A stretch of 5,063 nucleotides of DNA, from assembly GCA_900555585.1 (NCBI GenBank), contig USLT01000072.1, positions 1 to 5,063 of the forward strand. The letters are read 5' to 3'. The translations under genes and the position numbers were made by a program. This stretch comes from an uncultured Collinsella sp. (lineage in GTDB: Bacteria; Actinomycetota; Coriobacteriia; Coriobacteriales; Coriobacteriaceae). This document shows positions 1-5,063 of this stretch, piece by piece. How positions within the stretch are numbered: the first letter of the stretch is position 1; every line of letters begins with the position of its first letter. The notes beneath the pieces were generated by a model. It saw only the letters and a list, made by a program, of their open reading frames with translations, ran no database searches and was not told the origin of the DNA.

Positions 1-1292
1 TCCACCTCCTCTTCCGACAAGGCCCCCGACGCCAGCCCCTCCGCGATGAAAGGGGGCTCGGATTCAAGGCGCCAGCTAGCCGACGCCGCGTCGAACGACA
101 CGTGCTCCGTCAAGCGCGCGCGGCCGTCCTCGGAGCGCACGACGCCGCAATAGGACGCCACGAACCTGCGACCGTCCGGTCGCCTCACCGACATGACCAC
201 GCCGTCGAGCGCCATCGCGACCTGCTCCTCGATCAGGGCGCCCGGCAGGTCGATGCCGATCCGCGCCAGCAACGCCAGCCGGACGAGCGCCTCCCGCGCG
301 CTTCCCGCATGCAGGGTCGTCAGAGACCCGTCATGGCCTGTGACCATGGCCTGCAGCATGTCGATGCACTCGGGGCCGCGCACCTCGCCGACGACGATCC
401 GATCGGGCCGCATGCGCAGGGCGTTGGTCACCAGGTCGCGAATCGTCACCTCGCCCTCCCCTTCGATCGAGGCCTCGCGGGCCTCGAGGCGGACCACATG
501 CGGATGATGGGAGAACTTCAATTCAGCCGAATCCTCGATCGTCACGATGCGCTCCCCCTTCGGTATCTCGCACGACAAGGCGTTGAGCAGCGTCGTCTTC
601 CCCGATCCCGTGCCGCCCGCCACGGCCAGGTCCTGGCGCAGCCTCACCGCGCAGGACAGCAGCCCCGCATACCATCCGGGTAGCGACCCCGCCGCCACCA
701 GCTCACCGAGGGTGCTGATGCGGTCCGAGAACTTCCTGATGGTGAGCGCGGTACCGTCGATGGAGACGGGCGGGATCACGGCGTTCACGCGGTAGCCGCT
801 CGGCAGGCGCGCGTTGACCAACGGACTGCGCTCGTCCACGCGACGCCCCAAGGGGGAGATGATCCGATCGACGATGATGCGTATCTGCTCCTCGCTCTCG
901 AAGGGATGCGCTATGGGATGCAGCACGCCATCGCGCTCGAAGAAGCTCGACGCCATGCCGTTGACCATGATCTCCGTCACCGACTCATCCTCGATCAGCC
1001 GCTGCAGGGGGCCGAGCCCGACGACGTCGTCCAGCGCCTCCGCCACGAGCGCGGAGGCATCGATGTCCGCCACATCGCCCGCCTCGCCACCGTTCAGCAC
1101 GGCGCGCAGAGCAGGTTCGAGCTCCAACCGGGCCCGATCCATGCCCTCCTCCGCCAGACGGGCGACCTCGGCATAGCCGACGCGCTCCAGCAGGGCCTCC
1201 TTGGCCCGCGACTTCACCGCGAGGAAGCGCCGGCGGGCTCGGACCTCCGACGACGCGGCCGATCCGGCGCGCGCCCGCTCTAGAACCGTCAT
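1..1292 (-). CDS. cpaF: CpaF/TadA-family Tad (Flp) pilus assembly ATPase, C-terminal end cut by window
   Basis: This is the secretion-type ATPase that powers assembly of Tad/Flp pili at the cytoplasmic face of the membrane. 430 residues are visible and the frame is still open at base 1, so only the extreme C-terminus should be missing. A helical N-terminal part (about 1-90) leads into the conserved N-terminal ATPase region (GLGPLQRLI at 92-100, VTEIMVNG at 105-112, [17 protein letters not shown] at 150-166, LTIRKF at 183-188). The RecA-like core carries Walker [10 protein letters not shown] (226-234), the Asp box [10 protein letters not shown] (251-260), Walker [10 protein letters not shown] (298-306) and the His box [13 protein letters not shown] (318-330). 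All catalytic boxes are intact. The ATG at 1292 overlaps the cpaE stop as ATGA, and a GGAGG lies 10 bases upstream. The full motif set, with cpaB and cpaE upstream, makes the CpaF assignment firm against other type II/IV secretion ATPases. Confidence 0.96.
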   Translation of the reverse strand, partial: MTVLERARAGSAASSEVRARRRFLAVKSRAKEALLERVGYAEVARLAEEGMDRARLELEPALRAVLNGGEAGDVADIDASALVAEALDDVVGLGPLQRLIEDESVTEIMVNGMASSFFERDGVLHPIAHPFESEEQIRIIVDRIISPLGRRVDERSPLVNARLPSGYRVNAVIPPVSIDGTALTIRKFSDRISTLGELVAAGSLPGWYAGLLSCAVRLRQDLAVAGGTGSGKTTLLNALSCEIPKGERIVTIEDSAELKFSHHPHVVRLEAREASIEGEGEVTIRDLVTNALRMRPDRIVVGEVRGPECIDMLQAMVTGHDGSLTTLHAGSAREALVRLALLARIGIDLPGALIEEQVAMALDGVVMSVRRPDGRRFVASYCGVVRSEDGRARLTEHVSFDAASASWRLESEPPFIAEGLASGALSEEEV

Positions 1293-2671
1293 GATGCAGC
1301 AGCCTCCGTTCGACCCCAGGGCAGCCTGATGCGCGGGCGCTCCGCGCCCCCGTCCTTTCCGTCCCGTCCCTCGGGAGCCTCGAAGGAGCATCCGAGCTCG
1401 CGAAAGAGCGTCTCGGCCAGCGATCGAACGCTCCCCGCGAACCGTCCCGGCCCCTCGAGGAGGCCGAGCAGCTGCGCATGCGTCGAGACGGTCGCCGCCT
1501 CCTCGCCGCCGTCCGCCACGCGGGCGCGCGAGCGCAGGGGCACCCGCATCTCGAATCTCATGGCGTCGTCCTCCCCATGGCGCGCGGAGCCCAGGCCGTT
1601 GTAGACCGCCGTCATCCGCGTCTTGGCCACACCGGCCCTGGCGGCGAGCTCGACGACGCGCTCCGCCGATCCGCCCGAGTCATCGCCCCGGCCTCCCACG
1701 ACCAGGCAGCGATCGCATCCCGCGACGGCCGAGGCCACGGCATCGCCCCAATACGTCGAGGTGTCGACCACAACGATATCCGCGACGCCTCGCAGCGCCG
1801 CGAGCAGGCGCTCCACCGGGCGCCCCATGAGCTCGGCTCGCTCGGGCTCGGCCAAGGGGCCCCACAGCGTAAGCCCCGGAGCGATCTTCATCGCGCTTCC
1901 CTCTATGGCCCGCTCCAAGGTCGCCGGCTCCGCGTCCGCGAGCGCGCCCAGGTCCGCAGGCTCGTCGATTCCAAAGAGCCCGAAGGCGTCGCCGAACATC
2001 AAGTCCAGATCTATCAGGGCCGCCCGCATCCCCCAGCTCGCCGCAAGCGTCGCCAGCGAGGAGGCGATGAGCGTCTTCCCGGCTCCGCCGCGGCCGGATA
2101 CCACCGCCACCACGGGGGCTCCCCCTTCCGACGGGCGCGCCGCCATCTGAGGACCCGCGCCGGCGACGGGGCGCTCGGCGCGGCGCCCTTCCAACGAGGG
2201 CGTCAGGGCCTCCGGCGACTTCGGCGGCGTCGGGGCCTCCCCGCGCATGGGAGGGTCATCATCGGCGGCCGGAACGCGAGTCGTCTCGCACTCAGGCCCT
2301 CTCCCCTCGCGCGCCTTCTCTTCGTGTATCTCGCACACGGCGCCGACCGCCGTGATGACCTCGCTTGCACCGGCATAGAACAACCGTGCCGCAGATGCCG
2401 CGTCGAGCTCGTCGGCGAGCACCAGGATCTCCCCTGCGCGACCCGTACGGGCCAGGCAGCCGATAGCGCCCTCAAGCTCGTCGATATCTCCGCCCCTGGC
2501 GACGAGCGCGGCGTTCGCCGGCTCCCCGGGAAACGCCCCGGCGAGCTCGCGCACGGTCGCGACGTCCCCCACGCGAAGCACGCGGGCCCTGGCATCGCGG
2601 CCCCTGACCTCGGCGATGAGGCGTCCGGATTCCGAAGGCGCGCAGCAGGCGAACCAGATACCGCCCATCAT
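1289..2671 (-). CDS. cpaE: CpaE/TadZ-like ParA/MinD-family ATPase of Tad pilus
   Basis: A 460-residue protein with a receiver-like N-terminus and a ParA/MinD-type ATPase; in known Tad systems this family places the pilus machine in the cell. Residues 1-110 resemble an atypical receiver fold (EILVLADELD at 81-90, then FYAGASEVI at 98-106). A Pro/Glu/Arg-rich, probably disordered linker covers about 115-185. The ATPase domain (about 186-430) has deviant Walker A RGGAGKT (194-200), Walker A' LIDLDLMFGD (219-228, typical of CpaE) and Walker B DIVVVDTS (298-305). The signature lysine at the start of the deviant Walker A is arginine here; the phosphate-binding Lys199 is kept. I chose ATG 2671 because it overlaps the cpaB stop as ATGA and follows an AAGGG at 6 bases; a second ATG at 2668 is an equal alternative. 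The frame stays open to 3667, but that stretch runs out of frame over cpaB and does not look like protein. Confidence 0.88.
   Translation of the reverse strand: MMGGIWFACCAPSESGRLIAEVRGRDARARVLRVGDVATVRELAGAFPGEPANAALVARGGDIDELEGAIGCLARTGRAGEILVLADELDAASAARLFYAGASEVITAVGAVCEIHEEKAREGRGPECETTRVPAADDDPPMRGEAPTPPKSPEALTPSLEGRRAERPVAGAGPQMAARPSEGGAPVVAVVSGRGGAGKTLIASSLATLAASWGMRAALIDLDLMFGDAFGLFGIDEPADLGALADAEPATLERAIEGSAMKIAPGLTLWGPLAEPERAELMGRPVERLLAALRGVADIVVVDTSTYWGDAVASAVAGCDRCLVVGGRGDDSGGSAERVVELAARAGVAKTRMTAVYNGLGSARHGEDDAMRFEMRVPLRSRARVADGGEEAATVSTHAQLLGLLEGPGRFAGSVRSLAETLFRELGCSFEAPEGRDGKDGGAERPRIRLPWGRTEAAAS
1303..1307 (-). promoter_or_regulatory. Ribosome binding site of cpaF inside cpaE
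   Basis: GGAGG on the minus strand lies 10 bases before ATG 1292, within the last codons of cpaE. Together with the ATGA overlap it supports both direct initiation and coupling to cpaE translation. Confidence 0.55.
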
Positions 2672-3318
2672 GCACCGCCCTTCCCCGCCCCATGGGCGCC
2701 CGCCGGCAGCACCAGCGTCACCGCGCCGGCGCCCGATGCGACCAGGACCTCTTTCACGTCCGATGGATCGACCGCGAGGGTGACCCACGTCGTCTGCCCG
2801 CCATCGACGGCCAGGGCGCTCGTGTCCAGCACCGTCGCGCGGGCGATGCGGTCGGCGATGTCCTGCCGCGACACGTACACATCGACCTGGTCCCCCCGAC
2901 CGAGCGCCCCGCCCAAGGCATGCTCCTCGTCGCTCGCCACCGATACGGCGACCTTGCCGCGGGGCACCTCGATCCCCTCCGCGCGCTCGCGCAGATGGGC
3001 GCGGGCGATGACCGAGCGCTCCGGTATGCGCGACGTCGCGACCGTTCCCGCGACGTCGTCGAGCCCCATCGCGGCATCCGGAGGCAGCAGGCTCGAGACC
3101 CACTCCTCGACGGCCACGTTGCCGTCGCCGAGCTCCTCGCCCGGCTCGATCTCCCGCGTGGCGACGCACACGGCGACGAGTTCGCCACCATAGCGCTCCA
3201 TCGACTCGCGCCGCTCGCGCTCCGCGGCCTCCCGCACCGACGCCCCGTATGCGAACGCCAGCACGGCCGCCGCGATCCCCGAGACCGCGCTCAACGTCAA
3301 CCTTGCCCCCCGCTTCAC
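2668..3318 (-). CDS. cpaB: CpaB/RcpC-like SAF-domain Tad pilus assembly protein
   Basis: A 216-residue membrane-anchored protein of the CpaB/RcpC family, first gene of the pilus operon. A short basic N-terminus (MKRGAR) precedes one hydrophobic segment at about 7-25, giving an N-in topology with the rest outside the membrane. A SAF-type domain follows (VATREIEPGEEL at 52-63; RIPERSVIARAHL at 97-109), then the RcpC-like region (VPRGKVAVSVASD at 118-130, GALGRGDQVDVYVS at 137-150, TWVTLAVDPSDVKEVLVAS at 177-195). GTG 3318 was preferred over ATG 3390, which lies 24 codons upstream in frame, because a GAGGAGG Shine-Dalgarno sits 8 bases before the GTG and because the signal-anchor then starts at the N-terminus. 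It is shorter than the proteobacterial CpaB proteins I know (around 300 residues). Its stop overlaps the cpaE start by 4 bp. No cysteine lipobox is present. Its exact role in a cell without an outer membrane is unclear. Confidence 0.87.
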   Translation of the reverse strand: MKRGARLTLSAVSGIAAAVLAFAYGASVREAAERERRESMERYGGELVAVCVATREIEPGEELGDGNVAVEEWVSSLLPPDAAMGLDDVAGTVATSRIPERSVIARAHLRERAEGIEVPRGKVAVSVASDEEHALGGALGRGDQVDVYVSRQDIADRIARATVLDTSALAVDGGQTTWVTLAVDPSDVKEVLVASGAGAVTLVLPAGAHGAGKGGA

Positions 3319-3326
3319 CGGACAGC

Positions 3327-3333
3327 CCTCCTC
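3327..3333 (-). promoter_or_regulatory. Ribosome binding site that decides the cpaB start
   Basis: GAGGAGG on the minus strand lies 8 bases before GTG 3318, an ideal distance. The upstream in-frame ATG at 3390 is preceded by C-rich sequence without a Shine-Dalgarno, so this site argues for the shorter protein. Confidence 0.8.
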
Positions 3334-3425
3334 GCGAAACCGGCGCCCACGATGGAACCCATCTCGGCGCGAATCCTTGCTTGCTTCCATTCTGGGCGCG
3401 CGGGCGGGACTCGGTCGGGACGCGA

Positions 3426-3451
3426 ATCATATCTGACGCGTCGCCTAACAA
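3426..3451 (-). promoter_or_regulatory. Weak candidate promoter for the Tad operon
   Basis: On the minus strand, TATGAT (3431-3426) matches the -10 consensus at five of six bases. A TTGTTA (3451-3446) lies upstream with a 14-base spacer, shorter than the usual 16-18. The element is in an AT-richer patch just after the rsgA hairpin, about 108 bases before the cpaB GTG. The -10 is plausible; the -35 is doubtful, and an activator or alternative sigma factor may be needed. Confidence 0.3.
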
Positions 3452-3455
3452 GACG

Positions 3456-3493
3456 ATGCGGCCGGTCCAACAAACTCGTCGGACCGGCCGCAT
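3456..3493 (-). terminator. Perfect 13-bp hairpin after rsgA, probable terminator
   Basis: Arms 3456-3468 and 3481-3493 are perfect inverted repeats (atgcggccggtcc and its complement) around a 12-base loop. On the minus strand the stem is followed by CGTCTTGTTA, which is only moderately T-rich. It sits 50 bases after the rsgA stop and before the pilus operon, so a terminator is the simplest reading. The imperfect T tract and larger loop leave room for a protein-binding site instead. Confidence 0.6.
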
Positions 3494-3543
3494 ACCGGGC
3501 ATTCTATTTGGATAGCGGGCCGTACCCCACGGCGCCCCTTCGG

Positions 3544-4692
3544 CTAGAGGCGCACGTCCGGATCCAGGCTCTGGGCGCTCACGCGCATCTCGCGCGCGAG
3601 AGCCAGGAAGGCCTCGACGCGCACCTCGTCGACCTCCCCGGACTCGACGGCCTCCCTCACCGCGCATCCGGGCTCGTGCGTGTGGCTGCAGTCATTGAAG
3701 CGGCATCCGCTCGCCGCCTCGACCACCTCGGGAAACGCCCGGGCGAGGCCGCGCTCGTGACCGACGAGGGGCAGGCTGCGCAGCCCGGGCGCGTCCGCGA
3801 CGACGCCGCAGGGATCGGGTAGCGAGACCATGACGCGGGCAACCGTGGTATGGCGGCCCATATCGTCGCGCTCGCGCACGCCGCTCGTCGCGAGCGCCTC
3901 GTGGCCCAGTATCGTGTTGAGCATCGTGGACTTCCCCGCGCCCGACTCCCCCAGGATCATCGCGAACCGACCGCGGGGAATGCAGGAGCGCACCTCCTCG
4001 AGTCCGCGCCCGTCGCGCGAGGAGGTCGCGATGACGCGCACATCGGGCCCGGCGAGCCGCTCGACTTCGCAGCGGAACGCCTCGAGCTCGTCGGTCGAGA
4101 CCCTGTCGGCCTTCGTGAGGACCACGACGGGCTCCGCGCCGCAATCGCGGACGAGCACGAGCGAGCGGGCGATGCGGTCGCGCACGAGCTGGATGGTGTC
4201 TCGAGACGAGCCCAGGGGCTGCACGATGAAGATGACGTCGACGTTGGCGGCCAGGACCTGCCGCTCGCCGCGGTTCTTGCCGCGCCAGCGCTCGAAGACG
4301 CTGCGCCGCGGCAGGACGCGCTCGATGACGCCCATATCGTGCCCGGGGTCGCAGCGGACGGCGACCCAGTCGCCGATGGCGGGGAGCATGTCCGCACCCT
4401 TCGCGAACGCGACGGAATGCTCGGCCCTGCACGTGACGCCCTCGGAGACCACGAGCGGGAAGCCCCGGTCCAGCCTGACCACGCAGCCGAGCTCCATGAG
4501 GTCGGCGGACTCGGATTCGCCGGCCGCGACGAGCTCGGAGCGGTACTCCTCGAGCGCGGCGCGCTGGCCATCCGATGCGACGAGCTCCCCGAAGGAGGGG
4601 ATGTCGTGCAGGGAGTCGACCTTCGGCAGATCCGATGCGTCGCATGCCGCCGCGCGCGGCGCCTTCGAACCCTTTGTCCTGCGCTTTCCCAC
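3544..4692 (-). CDS. rsgA: Ribosome small subunit-dependent GTPase A (RsgA/YjeQ/YloQ)
   Basis: A complete 382-residue circularly permuted GTPase that checks late 30S subunit maturation and releases assembly factors. The OB-fold region spans about 65-135 (AIGDWVAVR at 105-113). The GTPase motifs come in the permuted order of the family: G4 TKAD (193-196), G5-like ATSS (222-225), G1/P-loop GESGAGKST (248-256), switch I with GRHTT (279-283) and G3 DAPG (300-303). The C-terminal zinc site has Cys330, Cys335, His337 and Cys343 in the usual CxxxxCxHxxxxxC spacing. The family's usual G3 is DTPG, so Ala is a small variation. About 60 N-terminal residues before the OB fold are basic and then acidic, making it longer than B. 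subtilis YloQ. The start is GTG 4692; AGGAGG lies only 4 bases upstream, and no alternative start is nearby. It appears to be transcribed alone, with a hairpin on each side. Confidence 0.96.
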   Translation of the reverse strand: MGKRRTKGSKAPRAAACDASDLPKVDSLHDIPSFGELVASDGQRAALEEYRSELVAAGESESADLMELGCVVRLDRGFPLVVSEGVTCRAEHSVAFAKGADMLPAIGDWVAVRCDPGHDMGVIERVLPRRSVFERWRGKNRGERQVLAANVDVIFIVQPLGSSRDTIQLVRDRIARSLVLVRDCGAEPVVVLTKADRVSTDELEAFRCEVERLAGPDVRVIATSSRDGRGLEEVRSCIPRGRFAMILGESGAGKSTMLNTILGHEALATSGVRERDDMGRHTTVARVMVSLPDPCGVVADAPGLRSLPLVGHERGLARAFPEVVEAASGCRFNDCSHTHEPGCAVREAVESGEVDEVRVEAFLALAREMRVSAQSLDPDVRL

Positions 4693-4696
4693 GCGC

Positions 4697-4702
4697 CCTC
4701 CT
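4697..4702 (-). promoter_or_regulatory. Ribosome binding site of rsgA
   Basis: AGGAGG on the minus strand, inside GAAGGAGGG, lies 4 bases before the GTG at 4692. The spacing is short, but the match is strong and no other start codon is in reach, so it fixes the non-ATG start. Confidence 0.7.
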
Positions 4703-4725
4703 TCGCTCGCTTTGCTTCGCCCTGC

Positions 4726-4731
4726 AGTATA
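4726..4731 (-). promoter_or_regulatory. Candidate -10 box for rsgA
   Basis: Minus-strand TATACT matches TATAAT at five of six bases and lies in the short gap between the upstream terminator and rsgA. It would start a leader of roughly 25-30 bases that contains the Shine-Dalgarno. No convincing -35 hexamer is found 16-18 bases upstream (only GC-rich sequence), so the call rests on the -10 match and its position. Confidence 0.35.
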
Positions 4732-4770
4732 CCGCGTGCGGCGGGCTCGCGCCGAGCGCCCCGCTCCACG

Positions 4771-4807
4771 AAAAAGCCCGGCACCGCGCTTTTCCGCGGT
4801 ACCGGGC
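4771..4807 (-). terminator. Rho-independent terminator of the P-type ATPase gene
   Basis: Arms 4776-4788 and 4795-4807 form a 13-bp GC-rich stem around a 6-base loop. Read on the minus strand, the stem is followed at once by five T residues (4775-4771). Pair 4782/4801 is C-A on the plus strand but a G-U wobble in minus-strand RNA, so the hairpin is fully paired only in the minus direction. It lies 27 bases after the stop codon at 4834. Confidence 0.9.
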
Positions 4808-4833
4808 CATGAAAACGCATCGCTTGCGCGAGA

Positions 4834-5063
4834 CTACTTCTCGAGCTTGCGCATGACGGCCTTGTAGACCTCCATGATCGGGATGATCAGGAAGGCGATG
4901 CCGAGCGCGGCGATGAGCGCCTCGGGCTTGAGCGTCATGAACCCGAAGATCTCGGCGAGGAAGTCGACCTCGACGGGGATGACGGTCAGCGCGAGGGCGA
5001 GCGCGGCGGCGCCCCACAGCCACTTGTTTTGCGTCTTCATGGAGAAGATGGAGGCGCGGCGGC
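4834..5063 (-). CDS. Cation-transporting P-type ATPase, C-terminal fragment (5' end outside window)
   Basis: This is the last 75 residues of a larger membrane protein, ending at TAG 4836-4834. It looks like the C-terminal transmembrane module (Cation_ATPase_C type) of a P2-type, probably calcium-translocating, ATPase. After RRASIFS comes NKWLWGAA, then a hydrophobic helix (fragment residues 14-28), a short loop with FLAEIFGF (34-41) and TLKPEAL, a second helix (47-63) and the closing EVYKAVMRK (64-72). This order (R-S-x-F near the start, NKWL, a helix, IFG, a helix, E-x-x-K, a basic tail) is what I know from the end of these pumps. ATG 5040 could be read as the start of a 68-residue two-helix protein, but it has no Shine-Dalgarno (the upstream bases are pyrimidine-rich) and the frame stays open to the window edge. 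The catalytic DKTGT region is not in the window, so ion specificity cannot be judged. Confidence 0.78.
   Translation of the reverse strand, partial: RRASIFSMKTQNKWLWGAAALALALTVIPVEVDFLAEIFGFMTLKPEALIAALGIAFLIIPIMEVYKAVMRKLEK

Larger units (their letters stand above)
3319..3543. other. rsgA-cpaB intergenic spacer
   Basis: This 225-base spacer separates the housekeeping GTPase from the pilus operon. It holds the 13-bp hairpin, the weak promoter candidate and the cpaB Shine-Dalgarno. A small hairpin (gccgt/acggc, 3519-3523 with 3529-3533) lies right after rsgA. An 8-base direct repeat, cgcgaatc, occurs at 3368-3375 and 3421-3428. I see no small gene or recognised riboswitch in it. Confidence 0.6.

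Noticed and set aside
102..1283. Plus-strand frames opposite cpaF (102-683, 547-795, 814-1176, 906-1283)
   Set aside because: They lie opposite intact, motif-rich CpaF and mirror its codons; no independent evidence of coding.
1478..3193. 571-codon plus-strand open frame opposite cpaE and cpaB
   Set aside because: It is antisense to two well-recognised genes, Arg/His/Ala-rich, without recognisable domains or a Shine-Dalgarno; long antisense frames are expected at this GC content.
3319..3390. Longer cpaB start at ATG 3390
   Set aside because: It has no Shine-Dalgarno and would put a basic, hydrophilic 24-residue stretch before the membrane anchor; GTG 3318 has an ideal GAGGAGG.
3368..3428. 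8-base direct repeat cgcgaatc at 3368-3375 and 3421-3428 as an operator pair
   Set aside because: The repeat is short, the copies are 53 bases apart and it is easily found by chance; no known regulator site is recognised.
2672..3667. Upstream 332-codon extension of the cpaE frame
   Set aside because: It runs out of frame across all of cpaB and the intergenic hairpin, has Arg/Gly-rich composition typical of shadow frames in GC-rich DNA, and cpaE has a good ATGA-coupled start at 2671.
2692..4867. Plus-strand frames opposite rsgA and cpaB (2692-3822, 3830-4867, 3850-4812)
   Set aside because: All are antisense shadows of rsgA, cpaB or the intergenic regions, with low-complexity composition and no family motif.
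3692..5023. 443-codon minus-strand frame over rsgA and the ATPase tail
   Set aside because: It overlaps rsgA out of frame, crosses a strong terminator and is almost entirely Arg/Ala/Gly; a shadow frame.

Overview
The window is a strongly G+C-rich stretch in which every supported gene lies on the minus strand, so gene order reads from high to low coordinates. No rRNA, tRNA, CRISPR array, insertion sequence or phage gene is visible. The GC-rich bias, GTG starts, an RsgA with the usual zinc finger, and a Tad pilus cluster that has no outer-membrane secretin between cpaB and cpaE suggest a monoderm, high-GC bacterium. My best guess is an actinobacterial or coriobacterial gut lineage (Eggerthella/Olsenella-like). 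This is inference only; no taxonomic marker is decisive.

Layout, 5' to 3' on the minus strand. (1) 5063-4834 is the C-terminal end of a cation-transporting P-type ATPase, whose body lies beyond the window. (2) A strong intrinsic terminator at 4771-4807 closes that gene, and a probable -10 element for the next gene follows. (3) rsgA (4692-3544) is a complete circularly permuted GTPase for 30S subunit maturation. (4) A 225-base spacer (3543-3319) holds a perfect 13-bp hairpin, likely the rsgA terminator, and a weak promoter candidate. (5) A tightly packed Tad (Flp) pilus operon follows: cpaB (GTG start at 3318), cpaE/tadZ (2671) and cpaF/tadA (1292, running off the window at base 1). Both junctions are 4-bp ATGA overlaps, so translation is probably coupled.

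The three Tad genes would work together. CpaB is a membrane-anchored SAF-domain assembly protein, CpaE/TadZ is a ParA/MinD-like localisation ATPase with a receiver-like N-terminus, and CpaF is the hexameric ATPase that powers pilin polymerisation and perhaps retraction. The membrane platform genes (tadB, tadC) and the Flp prepilin would be expected beyond base 1, but cannot be seen. rsgA and the P-type ATPase look like unrelated housekeeping neighbours.

I did not find a new kind of system. The points most worth checking are the lysine-to-arginine change in the CpaE deviant Walker A motif, the hairpin and promoter region that opens the pilus operon, and the apparent 68-residue small membrane protein that is really the tail of a P-type ATPase.
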